Assembly: GCA_964533735.1 (NCBI GenBank)
Contig: CAZHMD010000006.1
Coordinates: 1-64,000, forward strand
Length of the DNA stretch: 64,000 nt
From: UBA6107 sp964533735
Lineage (GTDB): Bacteria; Chloroflexota; Anaerolineae; Anaerolineales; Anaerolineaceae
Direction of reading: 5' to 3'
Shown: positions 8,908 to 17,345 of the stretch, one piece after another
Layout: every line of letters begins with the position of its first letter
How positions within the stretch are numbered: the first letter of the stretch is position 1
Position numbers and translations under genes: made by a program
Notes under the pieces: generated by a model
Seen by the model: only the letters and a program-made list of their open reading frames with translations
What the model was told of the DNA's origin: nothing
Database searches by the model: none

Positions 8908-9537
8908 ATGTTTAAAGGGCTGATCGGAAAGAAAATCGGCATGACCCAGATTTTCGATGAAAACGGCGCGGCGTTACCTGTCACGCTTATCGAGGCTGGG
9001 CCATGCTTCGTTACTCAAATCAGGCGTGTTGAATCCGAAGGGTATTCAGCCGTCCAGTTGGGTTTCGAAGAAGTAAAGCCAAAGCGTTTAACCGGTGGTG
9101 AAATTGGCCACCTAAAACGCAGCAACCTCCCTCCACTCAAGTACTTGCGAGAATTTAGAGCCAAGGAAATCCAGGTCAACGAAGGCGACAAAGTTGGCGT
9201 GGATCTTTTTGCGATTGGAGAAAAGGTTGATGTTGCCGGCGTGAGCAAAGGTAAAGGTTTTGCCGGCGCAGTGAAGCGGTATCACTTTAGAGGTGGACCA
9301 AAAACCCATGGTCAATCAGACCGATGGCGTGGTCCTGGATCTCGTGGTGCCACCACCACCCCCGGTCGTGTATTCAAGGGTTCCCGCGGACCTGGTCATA
9401 TGGGCGATGATGCTGTGACCGCACAAAACCTTAAAGTTGTCCTGGTAGATGCCGAACGTAATGTTATCGGCGTGAATGGCTCCGTACCTGGTGCACGCGG
9501 CAGCCTTGTCATCATTAAAGAATCGCGGAAAATGTAA
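8908..9537 (+). CDS. rplC: 50S ribosomal protein L3
   Basis: L3 is an early-binding 50S protein that reaches the peptidyl transferase centre. The 209-residue product shows MFKGLIGKKIGMTQIFDENG at the start and the conserved loop GGPKTHGQSDRWRGPGS. A Shine-Dalgarno site (AAGGAG) precedes ATG 8908. The stop codon lies inside a perfect 9-bp inverted repeat (ATGTAAGCC/GGCTTACAT, 9532-9550), which has no T-run and may stabilise or process the mRNA between rplC and rplD. Confidence 0.98.
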   Translation: MFKGLIGKKIGMTQIFDENGAALPVTLIEAGPCFVTQIRRVESEGYSAVQLGFEEVKPKRLTGGEIGHLKRSNLPPLKYLREFRAKEIQVNEGDKVGVDLFAIGEKVDVAGVSKGKGFAGAVKRYHFRGGPKTHGQSDRWRGPGSRGATTTPGRVFKGSRGPGHMGDDAVTAQNLKVVLVDAERNVIGVNGSVPGARGSLVIIKESRKM

Positions 9538-9584
9538 GCCAGGCTTACATTACCCGTTTACCTGGACTAAGGGAGCAAATGACA

Positions 9585-10211
9585 ATGGAAGTTGAAGTAT
9601 TAAACATGAAGGGCAAGAAGGTCAGCACGGTGGAATTACCCGCCGAGATCTTTGAAGCCCCAATCAATATTGATCTGATGCACCAGGCGTTCATTCGCCA
9701 GATGGCGAATGCTCACCTCGGTACGCATGAAACCAAAACCAAGAGCTTTGTCTCAGGTGGTGGTCGCAAGCCGTGGCGTCAAAAAGGAACTGGTCGTGCC
9801 CGTCAGGGTTCATCCCGTTCAGCGCAGTGGAAAGGTGGCGGCAAGATTCACACCCCGCACATGCGTTCTTATGTGCAGGCAATGCCTCACAAAATGCGCC
9901 AGGCTGCCTTACGTTCTGCTCTTTCTGTCAAAGCCGCTGAATCAATGATCGTGGTGGTGGACGAGTTGAAAGTAACTGAACCGAAAACCCGCTTGATGGC
10001 AAGCGCATTGAATACCCTGGTTGGTGAATCCAGCGTGCTGTTGATCATCCCAACATTGGATTCCTACGAAGCAGTAGTGCGCTCAACCAACAATTTACCG
10101 GATGCGAAGGTGTTGAATGCATCTTACCTGAATATCCGTGATTTGATGGTGTTTGATAAAGTAGTGCTGCCAGTTGCTGCACTTGACTTGATCAAGGCTA
10201 ACCTGGGTTAG
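9585..10211 (+). CDS. rplD: 50S ribosomal protein L4
   Basis: L4 binds 23S rRNA and lines the polypeptide exit tunnel; in E. coli it also controls the S10 operon. The frame shows KTKSFVSGGGRKPWRQKGTG and the GRARQGSSRSAQWKGGG loop that extends into the tunnel. Two starts are possible: ATG 9579, only 3 bases after GGGAG (9571-9575), or ATG 9585, 9 bases after it. The second has better spacing and is used here, giving 208 residues. Confidence 0.95.
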   Translation: MEVEVLNMKGKKVSTVELPAEIFEAPINIDLMHQAFIRQMANAHLGTHETKTKSFVSGGGRKPWRQKGTGRARQGSSRSAQWKGGGKIHTPHMRSYVQAMPHKMRQAALRSALSVKAAESMIVVVDELKVTEPKTRLMASALNTLVGESSVLLIIPTLDSYEAVVRSTNNLPDAKVLNASYLNIRDLMVFDKVVLPVAALDLIKANLG

Positions 10212-10221
10212 GAGGAGAAAA

Positions 10222-10524
10222 ATGAGTTCTATATATGAAGTACTCCGCCGCCCTATTGTGACCGAAAAATCAAACTATATGGTCACCAAGCTGCATCAAT
10301 ACGTGTTCGAAGTGGCAAAAGATGCCAATCGCACAATGGTAAAAGATGCAGTCGAGAAAATTTTTGAAGTTAAGGTTGTCCGGGTGAATATTATCAACGC
10401 ACCTGCCAAGCGCGGACGCAAAGGCCGCAGCCGCCGGTTGTTGGTTACCAATGCTGAGTTTAAGAAAGCAGTTGTCACCCTTAATCCGGAAGATCGAATT
10501 CCGATATTTGAAGGGGTTGAATAA
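10222..10524 (+). CDS. rplW: 50S ribosomal protein L23
   Basis: L23 sits at the tunnel exit and docks trigger factor and the signal recognition particle. The 100-residue product has normal length and the family segments RRPIVTEKSNYMV and VVRVNIINAPAKRGRKGRS. It starts 10 bases after rplD behind GGAGGAG, and its stop codon shares one base with the rplB start (TAATG), a sign of tight translational coupling. Confidence 0.98.
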   Translation: MSSIYEVLRRPIVTEKSNYMVTKLHQYVFEVAKDANRTMVKDAVEKIFEVKVVRVNIINAPAKRGRKGRSRRLLVTNAEFKKAVVTLNPEDRIPIFEGVE

Positions 10525-11360
10525 TGGCCATCAAAGTTTATAAACCAACTACCCCCAGCCGCCGCAATATGACCGGGTACAGCTTTGAGGAGATCACCAA
10601 AGATACTCCTGAACGCTCCCTGATCGTGCTGCGCAAAGCCCACGCCGGACGCAACAACAACGGTCGAATCACCGTTCGTCACCAGGGTGGTGGTCAGCGG
10701 CAATACATCCGCCTGGTTGATTTCAAGCGCAATAAGATTGGTATTCCTGCCAGAGTCTCTGCCATCGAATACGATCCCAACCGCACAGCCCGCCTGGCGC
10801 TCATTGTCTATGCTGATGGTGAAAAACGCTACATCATCGCGCCAGTTGGACTTAAGGTCGATGATTCCATCATGACCGGTCCTGAAGCAGAAATTCGTCC
10901 TGGAAACAGCCTCCCCATTGCCAACATTCCGGTTGGAACCATGGTTCACAACATCGAAATGACACAAGGCAGGGGCGGTCAGCTCGTGCGTTCCGCGGGG
11001 ACTTCAGCACAGTTGCTGGCAAAAGAAGGCGATTACGCCCAGATCCGCATGCCCTCCGGCGAAGTGCGATTGATCCGCCAGGTGTGTTATGCCACGATCG
11101 GACAGGTCGGGAACACTGATCACAGTAACATCAAGCTAGGAAAAGCCGGCCGCAAGCGCCGTATGGGCATCCGGCCAACTGTTCGTGGTACTGCAATGAG
11201 CCCCCGCGACCATCCACACGGTGGTGGTGAAGGCCGTCAACCAACTGGTATGCCTGGTCCCAAGACCCCGTGGGGTAAACCAACCCGTGGTTACAGAACT
11301 CGCCGAAACAAGCTTACCACTCAGTTTATTGTTCGACGCCGCAACGCCGGCAAACGCTAA
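10524..11360 (+). CDS. rplB: 50S ribosomal protein L2
   Basis: L2 is a core 50S protein needed for subunit joining and peptidyl transferase activity. The 278-residue product has normal length, with NNNGRITVRHQGGGQRQYIR in the N-terminal third and the highly conserved GTAMSPRDHPHGGGEGRQP near residue 222, including the His linked to peptide transfer. The ATG overlaps the rplW stop codon by one base. Confidence 0.98.
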   Translation: MAIKVYKPTTPSRRNMTGYSFEEITKDTPERSLIVLRKAHAGRNNNGRITVRHQGGGQRQYIRLVDFKRNKIGIPARVSAIEYDPNRTARLALIVYADGEKRYIIAPVGLKVDDSIMTGPEAEIRPGNSLPIANIPVGTMVHNIEMTQGRGGQLVRSAGTSAQLLAKEGDYAQIRMPSGEVRLIRQVCYATIGQVGNTDHSNIKLGKAGRKRRMGIRPTVRGTAMSPRDHPHGGGEGRQPTGMPGPKTPWGKPTRGYRTRRNKLTTQFIVRRRNAGKR

Positions 11361-11400
11361 GCCGAGTTAGACGCTTTAGCCGAGAAAGAGGAACGATACT

Positions 11401-11682
11401 ATGTCAAGATCGCTTAAAAAAGGGCCGTTCATCGACCCAAAGCTTCTCAAGAGAATTGAAGCGATGAATTCCAAGGGCGAGAAGAAAGTCCTGCGTACCT
11501 GGAGTCGCGCGAGCACCATTTTCCCGCAAATGGTGGGTCATACCATTGCAGTGCATGATGGCCGCCGGCATGTGCCCATATACATCACCGAGAATATGGT
11601 GGGGCACCGCCTGGGTGAGTTCGCACCCACCCGGCACTTCCGCGGTCACTCATCTTCTGCAAGAACAACCGGAGCGGCATAA
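11401..11682 (+). CDS. rpsS: 30S ribosomal protein S19
   Basis: S19 forms a complex with S13 in the 30S head. The 93-residue product begins MSRSLKKGPFIDPKLLKRI and contains TWSRASTIFPQMVGHTIAVH and VGHRLGEFAPTRHFRGH, all typical. It lies 40 bases after rplB, behind AGAGGAACG, and only 2 bases before rplV. Confidence 0.98.
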   Translation: MSRSLKKGPFIDPKLLKRIEAMNSKGEKKVLRTWSRASTIFPQMVGHTIAVHDGRRHVPIYITENMVGHRLGEFAPTRHFRGHSSSARTTGAA

Positions 11683-11684
11683 CC

Positions 11685-12026
11685 ATGGCTACCGATATCA
11701 GAGCTGAATTAAAGAATTGTGGTGTTTCAGCCCAAAAAACCCGCCTGGTCATTAATCTCGTTCGCGGAAAACCGGCAGTAGAAGCATTGACTACGCTGAA
11801 GTTCACCAATAAAGTGGCAGCCAGGCATGTTGGCAAGTTACTTGCCTCCGCAGTTGCCAATGCTGAGGAGAACTTTGGTGTCAGCCGGGATGACCTTGTT
11901 ATCTACAAGATCACTGCTGACGAAGCCCCCACACGCAAGTGGCGCCGTTTTGGTGCCCGTGGCCGCTTCAAGCCTTTGTTACGGCGTTCGTCTCACGTGA
12001 CGATCGTCCTGCGAGAAAAAGAGTAG
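11685..12026 (+). CDS. rplV: 50S ribosomal protein L22
   Basis: L22 reaches into the exit tunnel with a long beta hairpin. The 113-residue product shows VSAQKTRLVINLVRGKPA near the N-terminus and PTRKWRRFGARGRFKPLLR at the hairpin, with normal length. ATG 11685 follows the rpsS stop by 2 bases, so its ribosome-binding site (GGAGCGG) lies inside rpsS. Confidence 0.98.
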   Translation: MATDIRAELKNCGVSAQKTRLVINLVRGKPAVEALTTLKFTNKVAARHVGKLLASAVANAEENFGVSRDDLVIYKITADEAPTRKWRRFGARGRFKPLLRRSSHVTIVLREKE

Positions 12027-12083
12027 ATGCAGCAGAGCAGGGCAACAAGTACTGCTCGCTAAGAAAAGACACCAGGAGAAATT

Positions 12084-12761
12084 ATGGGTCGAAAAGTACA
12101 TCCAATAGGTTTTCGTCTTGGCATCAATCAGCCCTGGTCAGGGCGTTGGTTCGCTGAAGGTGCTGAATACCGCACACAGCTTCACCAGGACATCGTAATC
12201 AGGAAGATGATTTCCAAAGAAGCTGAAAAAGCTGGCATCTCAACCATTGAGATCGAGCGTTTTGGTGACAAGGTTAAAGTCTCTATTCACACTGCCAAAC
12301 CCGGTATCCTGATCGGACGCAAGGGCGACTCTGTGAAGAAGATCCGCACCGACCTTGAAGCACTTACCGGAAAGAAAATTGATCTTGAGATCAAAGAGAT
12401 CAAGCTGCCGGATTGCGACGCCCTGCTCGTGGCGAAGAACATTGCCGGTCAGATCGAACGCCGTGTGAGCTACCGCCGTGCCATGAAACGGGCACTGCAG
12501 CAAGCCATGCGCCAGGGAGCTGAAGGAATCAAGGTTTCAGTTTCAGGACGTTTGAGCGGCGCAGAAATGGCGAGAATTGTTTGGCTGCGCGAGGGTCGTG
12601 TACCACTGGCCACCCTGCGTGCCAATATTGATTTTGCCCGAGCCGAAGCTTTGACCCAGTACGGACGTATCGGTGTCAAGGTGTGGATCTATAAAGGCGA
12701 AGTGATGCCTGGTGTGGAAGAAAAAATCGAATCCACTGAGGGTGTTTACGTTAGTGAATAA
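12084..12761 (+). CDS. rpsC: 30S ribosomal protein S3
   Basis: S3 lines the mRNA entry channel. The 225-residue product begins MGRKVHPIGFRLGINQPWSG and has a KH domain with the GxxG loop in GILIGRKGDSVKKIR (around residue 73-87), followed by SGRLSGAEMARIVWLREGRV. Start is set by AGGAG before ATG 12084. A short hairpin (CCCGG 12769-12773 / CCGGG 12782-12786) lies in the gap to rplP. Confidence 0.98.
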   Translation: MGRKVHPIGFRLGINQPWSGRWFAEGAEYRTQLHQDIVIRKMISKEAEKAGISTIEIERFGDKVKVSIHTAKPGILIGRKGDSVKKIRTDLEALTGKKIDLEIKEIKLPDCDALLVAKNIAGQIERRVSYRRAMKRALQQAMRQGAEGIKVSVSGRLSGAEMARIVWLREGRVPLATLRANIDFARAEALTQYGRIGVKVWIYKGEVMPGVEEKIESTEGVYVSE

Positions 12762-12808
12762 TCTCTACCCCGGAATTATTACCGGGTAGGACGAAAGAGG
12801 TAGTAGCT

Positions 12809-13237
12809 ATGTTGATGCCAAAACGTGTTAAATGGCGTAAAACAATGCGCGGTCGCATGAAGGGCAAAGCCCTGCGCGGCGCAGAAATGATTGTCGGTGA
12901 ATACGCACTCCAGGCTGTTGATCCGGGTTGGGTAACCGCCCGCCAGATCGAAGCAGCACGCCGCACGATCGTTCGCGCAATGAAACGCCACGGTAAAGTT
13001 TGGATCCGGATTTTCCCGGACAAACCCTACACTCACCGACCTCCTGAAACCCGTATGGGTAAAGGTAAAGGTAATGTTGAGTATTATGTCGCGGTTGTAA
13101 AACCGGGAAGGATTATGTTCGAGATCAGTGGTCTTGATCATGACGAGGCTGTTGCCGCTCTTAACCAGGCGTCTTACAAGTTCTCCATTAAGACCAAAGT
13201 TCTTGCACGTAACCAACCTGCAGGAGAGAGTATATGA
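12809..13237 (+). CDS. rplP: 50S ribosomal protein L16
   Basis: L16 contacts the A-site tRNA elbow and helps order 23S rRNA. The 142-residue product has normal length with MLMPKRVKWRKTMRGRMKG, KVWIRIFPDKPYTHRPPETR and GKGKGNVEYYVAVVKPGR. The stop codon overlaps the rpmC start as ATGA, indicating translational coupling. Confidence 0.98.
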   Translation: MLMPKRVKWRKTMRGRMKGKALRGAEMIVGEYALQAVDPGWVTARQIEAARRTIVRAMKRHGKVWIRIFPDKPYTHRPPETRMGKGKGNVEYYVAVVKPGRIMFEISGLDHDEAVAALNQASYKFSIKTKVLARNQPAGESI

Positions 13238-13446
13238 AAACGACTGAAATCCGACTCTTATCCACAGAAGAAATTAAAACCAAGCTGGCTGATGCCCGGA
13301 ACGAGTTGATGAACTTTCGTTTCCAGGTCGTGACCGGTCAATTGACCGACACCAGCCGCCTAAAGATCATACGCAGGCAGATCGCTGTTTTCGAAACTGT
13401 ACTTCGCCAGCGTGAACTTGGATTAAATGTGGAAGGTGAAAAATGA
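13234..13446 (+). CDS. rpmC: 50S ribosomal protein L29
   Basis: L29 lies next to L23 at the tunnel exit. The 70-residue product has the expected two-helix composition with LADARNELMNFRFQVVTGQL and LKIIRRQIAVFETVLRQREL. It overlaps rplP by 4 bases (ATGA) and rpsQ by 4 bases (ATGA). Confidence 0.97.
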   Translation: MKTTEIRLLSTEEIKTKLADARNELMNFRFQVVTGQLTDTSRLKIIRRQIAVFETVLRQRELGLNVEGEK

Positions 13447-13721
13447 ACGAACGACGGCGCATGACTGGTGTGGTTACCAGCAATAAAATGATGAAAACCG
13501 TTGTGGTCAAGATTGACAGAACTTACCGTCACCCGCTTTACCGCAAAGTAGTGCATGCCTCATCAAAGGTGAAAGCCCACGATGAACTTGATTGCAAAAT
13601 TGGCGATATGGTGGAAATTGTGGAAAGTGCCCCGATCTCCCGCGAGAAGGCCTGGGTAGTCTCATCCATTATTAAGCGTGAAGGTAAGACCCTTGACCTG
13701 GCTGAAGAGGTGGTGGAATGA
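13443..13721 (+). CDS. rpsQ: 30S ribosomal protein S17
   Basis: S17 is an OB-fold primary 16S rRNA-binding protein. The 92-residue product has RRRMTGVVTSNKMMKTVVVK, RTYRHPLYRKVV and AHDELDCKIGDMVEIVE in family order. Both ends overlap neighbours by 4 bases, with rpmC upstream and rplN downstream. Confidence 0.97.
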   Translation: MNERRRMTGVVTSNKMMKTVVVKIDRTYRHPLYRKVVHASSKVKAHDELDCKIGDMVEIVESAPISREKAWVVSSIIKREGKTLDLAEEVVE

Positions 13722-14089
13722 TCCAACATGAGTCTCGATTAAAAGTAGCCGATAATACCGGCGCGCGCGAGCTGTTGGTCATCCATGTTACTGGCGGGTC
13801 CACCCGTAAATCTGGTGGTGTCGGTGATATTGTTGTTGCGACAGTAAAATCAGCAGCTCCACAAGGTTCAGTTAAGAAGAGCGAAATTGTAAAAGCAGTG
13901 ATTGTTAGAACAGCCAAGGAATGGCGCCGTGAAGATGGTTCATCCATTCGGTTTGATGATAATGCTGCAGTTATTCTGGATACCGATGGTCAAAATCCAA
14001 AGGGCACACGTATCTTTGGCCCCGTAGCGCGTGAATTACGCGAAAAGGGCTTTATGAAGATCGTCTCGCTGGCCCCGGAAGTGCTATAG
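13718..14089 (+). CDS. rplN: 50S ribosomal protein L14
   Basis: L14 forms an intersubunit bridge with 16S rRNA. The 123-residue product has normal length and the typical MIQHESRLKVADNTGAREL opening and GTRIFGPVARELREKGFMKI ending. Start overlaps the rpsQ stop (ATGA). It begins the spc-type gene order, with no promoter break seen upstream. Confidence 0.98.
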   Translation: MIQHESRLKVADNTGARELLVIHVTGGSTRKSGGVGDIVVATVKSAAPQGSVKKSEIVKAVIVRTAKEWRREDGSSIRFDDNAAVILDTDGQNPKGTRIFGPVARELREKGFMKIVSLAPEVL

Positions 14090-14112
14090 GTCAGGAATAG
14101 AGGAGCGATCGA

Positions 14113-14445
14113 ATGAAAACAAAAATACATAAAGGTGATCAGGTTCAAGTCATCAGCGGCCGTTTGGACGATAAAGGCAAGCGCGGTGAAGTGATCAAAG
14201 TGCTGCCGGAAGAGAATCGTGTCGTTGTGCAGGGAATTAATGTGCGCACCAAACACCAACGGCAGGTTCAGTCTCAGGGTCGCACTGTCAATCCTGGCAA
14301 GGTACGTTTTGAGGCTCCGGTGAGCATTTCCAACGTGATGGTTGTTTGTAAAAAATGCAACAAGCCAACACGGGTAGAACTGCTGCGCGAAGACGATAAA
14401 ACGAAGCGTATCTGCAAGGAATGTAAAGCGATCATCGACGATTAA
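14113..14445 (+). CDS. rplX: 50S ribosomal protein L24
   Basis: L24 helps start 50S assembly. The 110-residue product has an N-terminal KOW segment (IHKGDQVQVISGRLDDKGKRG) and a C-terminal ribbon with two CxxC pairs, CKKC and CKEC, about 22 residues apart, which would bind zinc. It follows rplN by 23 bases behind GAGGAGCG. Confidence 0.97.
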   Translation: MKTKIHKGDQVQVISGRLDDKGKRGEVIKVLPEENRVVVQGINVRTKHQRQVQSQGRTVNPGKVRFEAPVSISNVMVVCKKCNKPTRVELLREDDKTKRICKECKAIIDD

Positions 14446-14466
14446 GCCGCTTGGGAGAGTGATTTG

Positions 14467-15009
14467 ATGAATATTTTGAAGGAACGATATCAAAAAGAAA
14501 TCTCACCAGCTTTAATTAAATCCCTGGGATTACGGAATGTGATGGAAGTCCCCCGGATCAAAAAAGTGGTGATCAATATTGGGCTCGGCGAGGCATTGGA
14601 TAATCCGAAGGCATTGGATGCTGCAGTGATCGACCTGACAGCAATTGCCGGTCAGAAACCGATTATCACAAAAGCCCGCAAGAGTATTGCCAACTTTAAA
14701 TTGCGTGAAGGCCGCGCCATCGGTACCGCTGTAACATTACGCGGCGAACGCATGTGGGCTTTCCTCGATCGGTTGATGAACATCGTACTCCCGCGCGTAC
14801 GTGACTTCCGTGGTGTTTCCGCTGAATCCTTTGACGGACGCGGCAATTACACGCTTGGTTTGCGCGAACAAATCATCTTTCCTGAAATCGAATACGATAA
14901 AGTTGACAAAGTAAGAGGGATGGAAATTACCATCGTTACAACTGCTGAATCTGATGATCAAGCTGCTGCATTACTTCAAATGCTTGGCATGCCTTTCAGG
15001 AAGGATTAA
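14467..15009 (+). CDS. rplE: 50S ribosomal protein L5
   Basis: L5 binds 5S rRNA and contacts the P-site tRNA. The product of 180 residues contains VPRIKKVVINIGLGEAL, AGQKPIITKARKSIANFKLR and RDFRGVSAESFDGRGNYTLG. ATG 14467 lies 9 bases after GGGAG (14453-14457); the TTG three bases earlier is in frame but less likely. It is followed after 2 bases by rpsZ. Confidence 0.97.
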   Translation: MNILKERYQKEISPALIKSLGLRNVMEVPRIKKVVINIGLGEALDNPKALDAAVIDLTAIAGQKPIITKARKSIANFKLREGRAIGTAVTLRGERMWAFLDRLMNIVLPRVRDFRGVSAESFDGRGNYTLGLREQIIFPEIEYDKVDKVRGMEITIVTTAESDDQAAALLQMLGMPFRKD

Positions 15010-15011
15010 GT

Positions 15012-15194
15012 ATGGCAAAGAAATGTATGCAATATCGTGAATTAAGACGAGAATATGCCAATCAAGTGCGGAATCGCTGCAATAAATGCGGACGACCGCG
15101 CGGTTATATGCGACGCTTTGGTTTATGCCGCATTTGCTTCCGTGAGCTAGCTCTCGAAGGCAAGATTCCCGGCGTTACCAAGAGCTCCTGGTAA
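15012..15194 (+). CDS. rpsZ: 30S ribosomal protein S14, zinc-binding type Z
   Basis: S14 belongs to the 30S head. At 60 residues this is the short zinc form, with CNKC at residues 23-26 and CRIC at residues 39-42. The ending GKIPGVTKSSW is typical. The position between rplE and rpsH is standard. Confidence 0.98.
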   Translation: MAKKCMQYRELRREYANQVRNRCNKCGRPRGYMRRFGLCRICFRELALEGKIPGVTKSSW

Positions 15195-15216
15195 GTGCCA
15201 ATTCGGAGGAAGAAAC

Positions 15217-15630
15217 ATGAGTGTTAATGATCCAATTGCTGATATGTTGACCCGTATCCGGAATGGCGTAATGGCCAGCCAATCCGTTGTGGCCATACCT
15301 CAATCAAAGATAAAGGTGGAAATCGCCCGCATCTTGAAAGAGGAAGGTTTCATTGAGGGATATGAGGTAGTCGAGAGTGAGAAGCCAGGAATGCCCACTC
15401 TGCGCGTAAAGTTAAAATACGTCGGTGAACGCCGTGAAAAAAGCTCGGTGATCACAGGCCTGGAAAGGGTCAGCCGACCCGGACGACGTGTTTACACACA
15501 GAAACATGATATCCCCTGGGTACTCGCCGGGATGGGTATCACGATCCTATCCACACCCAAGGGTGTGATGACCGGACAGAAAGCTCGCCAGCAAGGTATT
15601 GGCGGCGAACTACTCTGTAAGGTCTGGTAA
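15217..15630 (+). CDS. rpsH: 30S ribosomal protein S8
   Basis: S8 binds helix 21 of 16S rRNA and in E. coli also represses the spc operon. The 137-residue product shows NDPIADMLTRIRNGVMA at the start and GMGITILSTPKGVMTGQKAR near the end. GGAGGAAG precedes ATG 15217. Normal in length and content. Confidence 0.98.
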   Translation: MSVNDPIADMLTRIRNGVMASQSVVAIPQSKIKVEIARILKEEGFIEGYEVVESEKPGMPTLRVKLKYVGERREKSSVITGLERVSRPGRRVYTQKHDIPWVLAGMGITILSTPKGVMTGQKARQQGIGGELLCKVW

Positions 15631-15654
15631 CCCTGGGAAAAGGAGGATTGTAAA

Positions 15655-16212
15655 GTGTCTCGTATCGGACGTTTACCAGTGACAATTCCAGAGTCTGTTA
15701 AAGTTGATATTAACGGCTCTGAAGTTCGTGTGAAGGGTCCTAAAGGTGAATTAGTGCGTACGTTCCTGCCGGAGATGGGGATCAAGTTGGAAAACAACCA
15801 GGTCCTGGTCACACGCAGTTCGGATGCACCAGCCCAGCGCGCCTTACACGGTACAACCCGTGCATTACTCCAAAACATGGTAACCGGTGTTTCCACCGGG
15901 TTCACCACTGAATTGGAAGTAGACGGTGTTGGCTATCGCGTTGAGATGGATGGCAATAAACTCGTATTGTACGTAGGATATTCTCATCCGTTCATTATCG
16001 ACCCACCTGCGGGTATCTCCTTTGAAGTGGATAGCAAGACCCGCCTCGTTAAGGTTAACGGAAGTGACAATGAAGTAATCGGTCAATTGGCTTCCGATAT
16101 CCGCAAGATCCGCCCCCCCGAACCCTATCTCGGTAAAGGTATTCGCTATAAAGGCGAGAAGATCCGCCGTAAAGCAGGAAAAGCCGGCAAGGGTAAGGGA
16201 GCTAAGAAGTAG
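15655..16212 (+). CDS. rplF: 50S ribosomal protein L6
   Basis: L6 lies near the factor-binding site of the 50S subunit. The 185-residue product starts with GTG 15655, placed 9 bases after AAGGAGG. It contains SRIGRLPVTIPESVKVDI, HGTTRALLQNMVTGVSTGF and RKIRPPEPYLGKGIRYKGEK, followed by a basic Lys/Gly-rich tail. Normal for the family. Confidence 0.98.
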   Translation: MSRIGRLPVTIPESVKVDINGSEVRVKGPKGELVRTFLPEMGIKLENNQVLVTRSSDAPAQRALHGTTRALLQNMVTGVSTGFTTELEVDGVGYRVEMDGNKLVLYVGYSHPFIIDPPAGISFEVDSKTRLVKVNGSDNEVIGQLASDIRKIRPPEPYLGKGIRYKGEKIRRKAGKAGKGKGAKK

Positions 16213-16222
16213 GTGATGGCAT

Positions 16223-16588
16223 ATGGCAAACAATAGTCGCTCTGAAGCAAGAATTCGTCGGCACCGCCGCGTGCGTAAATCGATCATCGGATCTGAACTG
16301 AGACCACGCATGAGCGTGTTCCGCAGCCTTTCCGAGATCTATGTCCAGGTGATCAATGATGCAACCGGGATCACTCTCGTGTCTGCCTCGACGATCGACC
16401 ATGAACTGCGAAGTAAGCTCGAAGGCAAGAAAAAGACAGAACAGGCAACCCTGGTTGGAGAGCTGGTGGCAAAACGTGCCAAAGCTAAGGGAATCTCACA
16501 GGTCGTTTTTGACCGGGGTGGTTTCCGGTTCAGTGGACGTGTGAAGGCTCTGGCTGAAGCAGCCCGCGCTGCCGGTTTGGAATTCTAG
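16223..16588 (+). CDS. rplR: 50S ribosomal protein L18
   Basis: L18 binds 5S rRNA with L5. The 121-residue product has RIRRHRRVRKSIIGSELRPR, RMSVFRSLSEIYVQVINDA and FDRGGFRFSGRVKALAEAAR, all typical. It starts 10 bases after rplF behind AGGTGATGG. Confidence 0.98.
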   Translation: MANNSRSEARIRRHRRVRKSIIGSELRPRMSVFRSLSEIYVQVINDATGITLVSASTIDHELRSKLEGKKKTEQATLVGELVAKRAKAKGISQVVFDRGGFRFSGRVKALAEAARAAGLEF

Positions 16589-16615
16589 GAATAGGAAGAG
16601 ATAGAGGGCCTTATT

Positions 16616-17143
16616 ATGGATGTAAATTTTCAACCAGTTGAACAACAATATGATGAGCGAGTAGTCGAAATCGCCCGTGTTGCCAAAGTGGTTAAAGGTG
16701 GACGCCGTTTTCAATTCCGTGTCACCATCGTTGTCGGGGACAATCGCGGGAAGATCGGTATCGGCATTGGCAAAGCTAACGCTGTACCTGATGCCATGCG
16801 TAAAGCCACAGAACGCGCTCACAAGAACATTCAACAATTCGTGCTTGCCGGTACAACCATCCCCCACGAGGTGATTGGACGTACTGCGGGTGCTGTTGTC
16901 TTGTTGAAACCTGCCTCTGCTGGAACCGGAGTAATTGCGGCAGGTGGTGTGCGTGCCGTTCTGGAAGCCGTCGGGATTCACGACATTTTGACCAAATCCC
17001 TTGGAAGTGCCAATGTACTGAACGTGGTGAAAGCCACATTTCACGCATTGGAACAATTAAAATCCCCCGAGGTTGAAGCCGCCCGCCGAGGTAAGGCAGT
17101 GAAAGATCTGCTGCCCTACTGGGAACGGAGGAAGAATGGCTAA
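16616..17143 (+). CDS. rpsE: 30S ribosomal protein S5
   Basis: S5 affects decoding accuracy and mRNA unwinding at the entry channel. The 175-residue product has a double-stranded RNA-binding segment (VVKGGRRFQFRVTIVVGDNR) and the GTGVIAAGGVRAVLEAVGI motif of the C-terminal domain. Its 3' end overlaps rpmD by 8 bases in another frame. Confidence 0.98.
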   Translation: MDVNFQPVEQQYDERVVEIARVAKVVKGGRRFQFRVTIVVGDNRGKIGIGIGKANAVPDAMRKATERAHKNIQQFVLAGTTIPHEVIGRTAGAVVLLKPASAGTGVIAAGGVRAVLEAVGIHDILTKSLGSANVLNVVKATFHALEQLKSPEVEAARRGKAVKDLLPYWERRKNG

Positions 17144-17345
17144 GAAAAAAGAAACGTTAAAAATGCTGCAGATAACCCTGGTGAAAAGTGCCATCGGATA
17201 TTCGGTAAAGCACAAAGCCACCATCCGAGCATTGGGTTTACGCCGTATGAACCAGACCGTTGAACAGGTAGATTCACCTGCATTACGCGGTATGTTGATG
17301 AAAGTAAACCACTTGGTAACAGTGGTGGAACAGGAAGTGAAATGA
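17136..17345 (+). CDS. rpmD: 50S ribosomal protein L30
   Basis: L30 is a small 50S protein near the 5S rRNA region. The 69-residue product contains LQITLVKSAIGYSVKHKAT and LGLRRMNQTVEQVDSPALRG, the standard family content, with about ten extra N-terminal residues (MAKKKETLKM). It overlaps rpsE by 8 bases and rplO by 4 bases. Confidence 0.97.
   Translation: MAKKKETLKMLQITLVKSAIGYSVKHKATIRALGLRRMNQTVEQVDSPALRGMLMKVNHLVTVVEQEVK

Noticed and set aside
10296..10967. Open frame of 223 codons antisense to rplW/rplB
   Set aside because: Antisense to two certain ribosomal-protein genes and without recognisable content.
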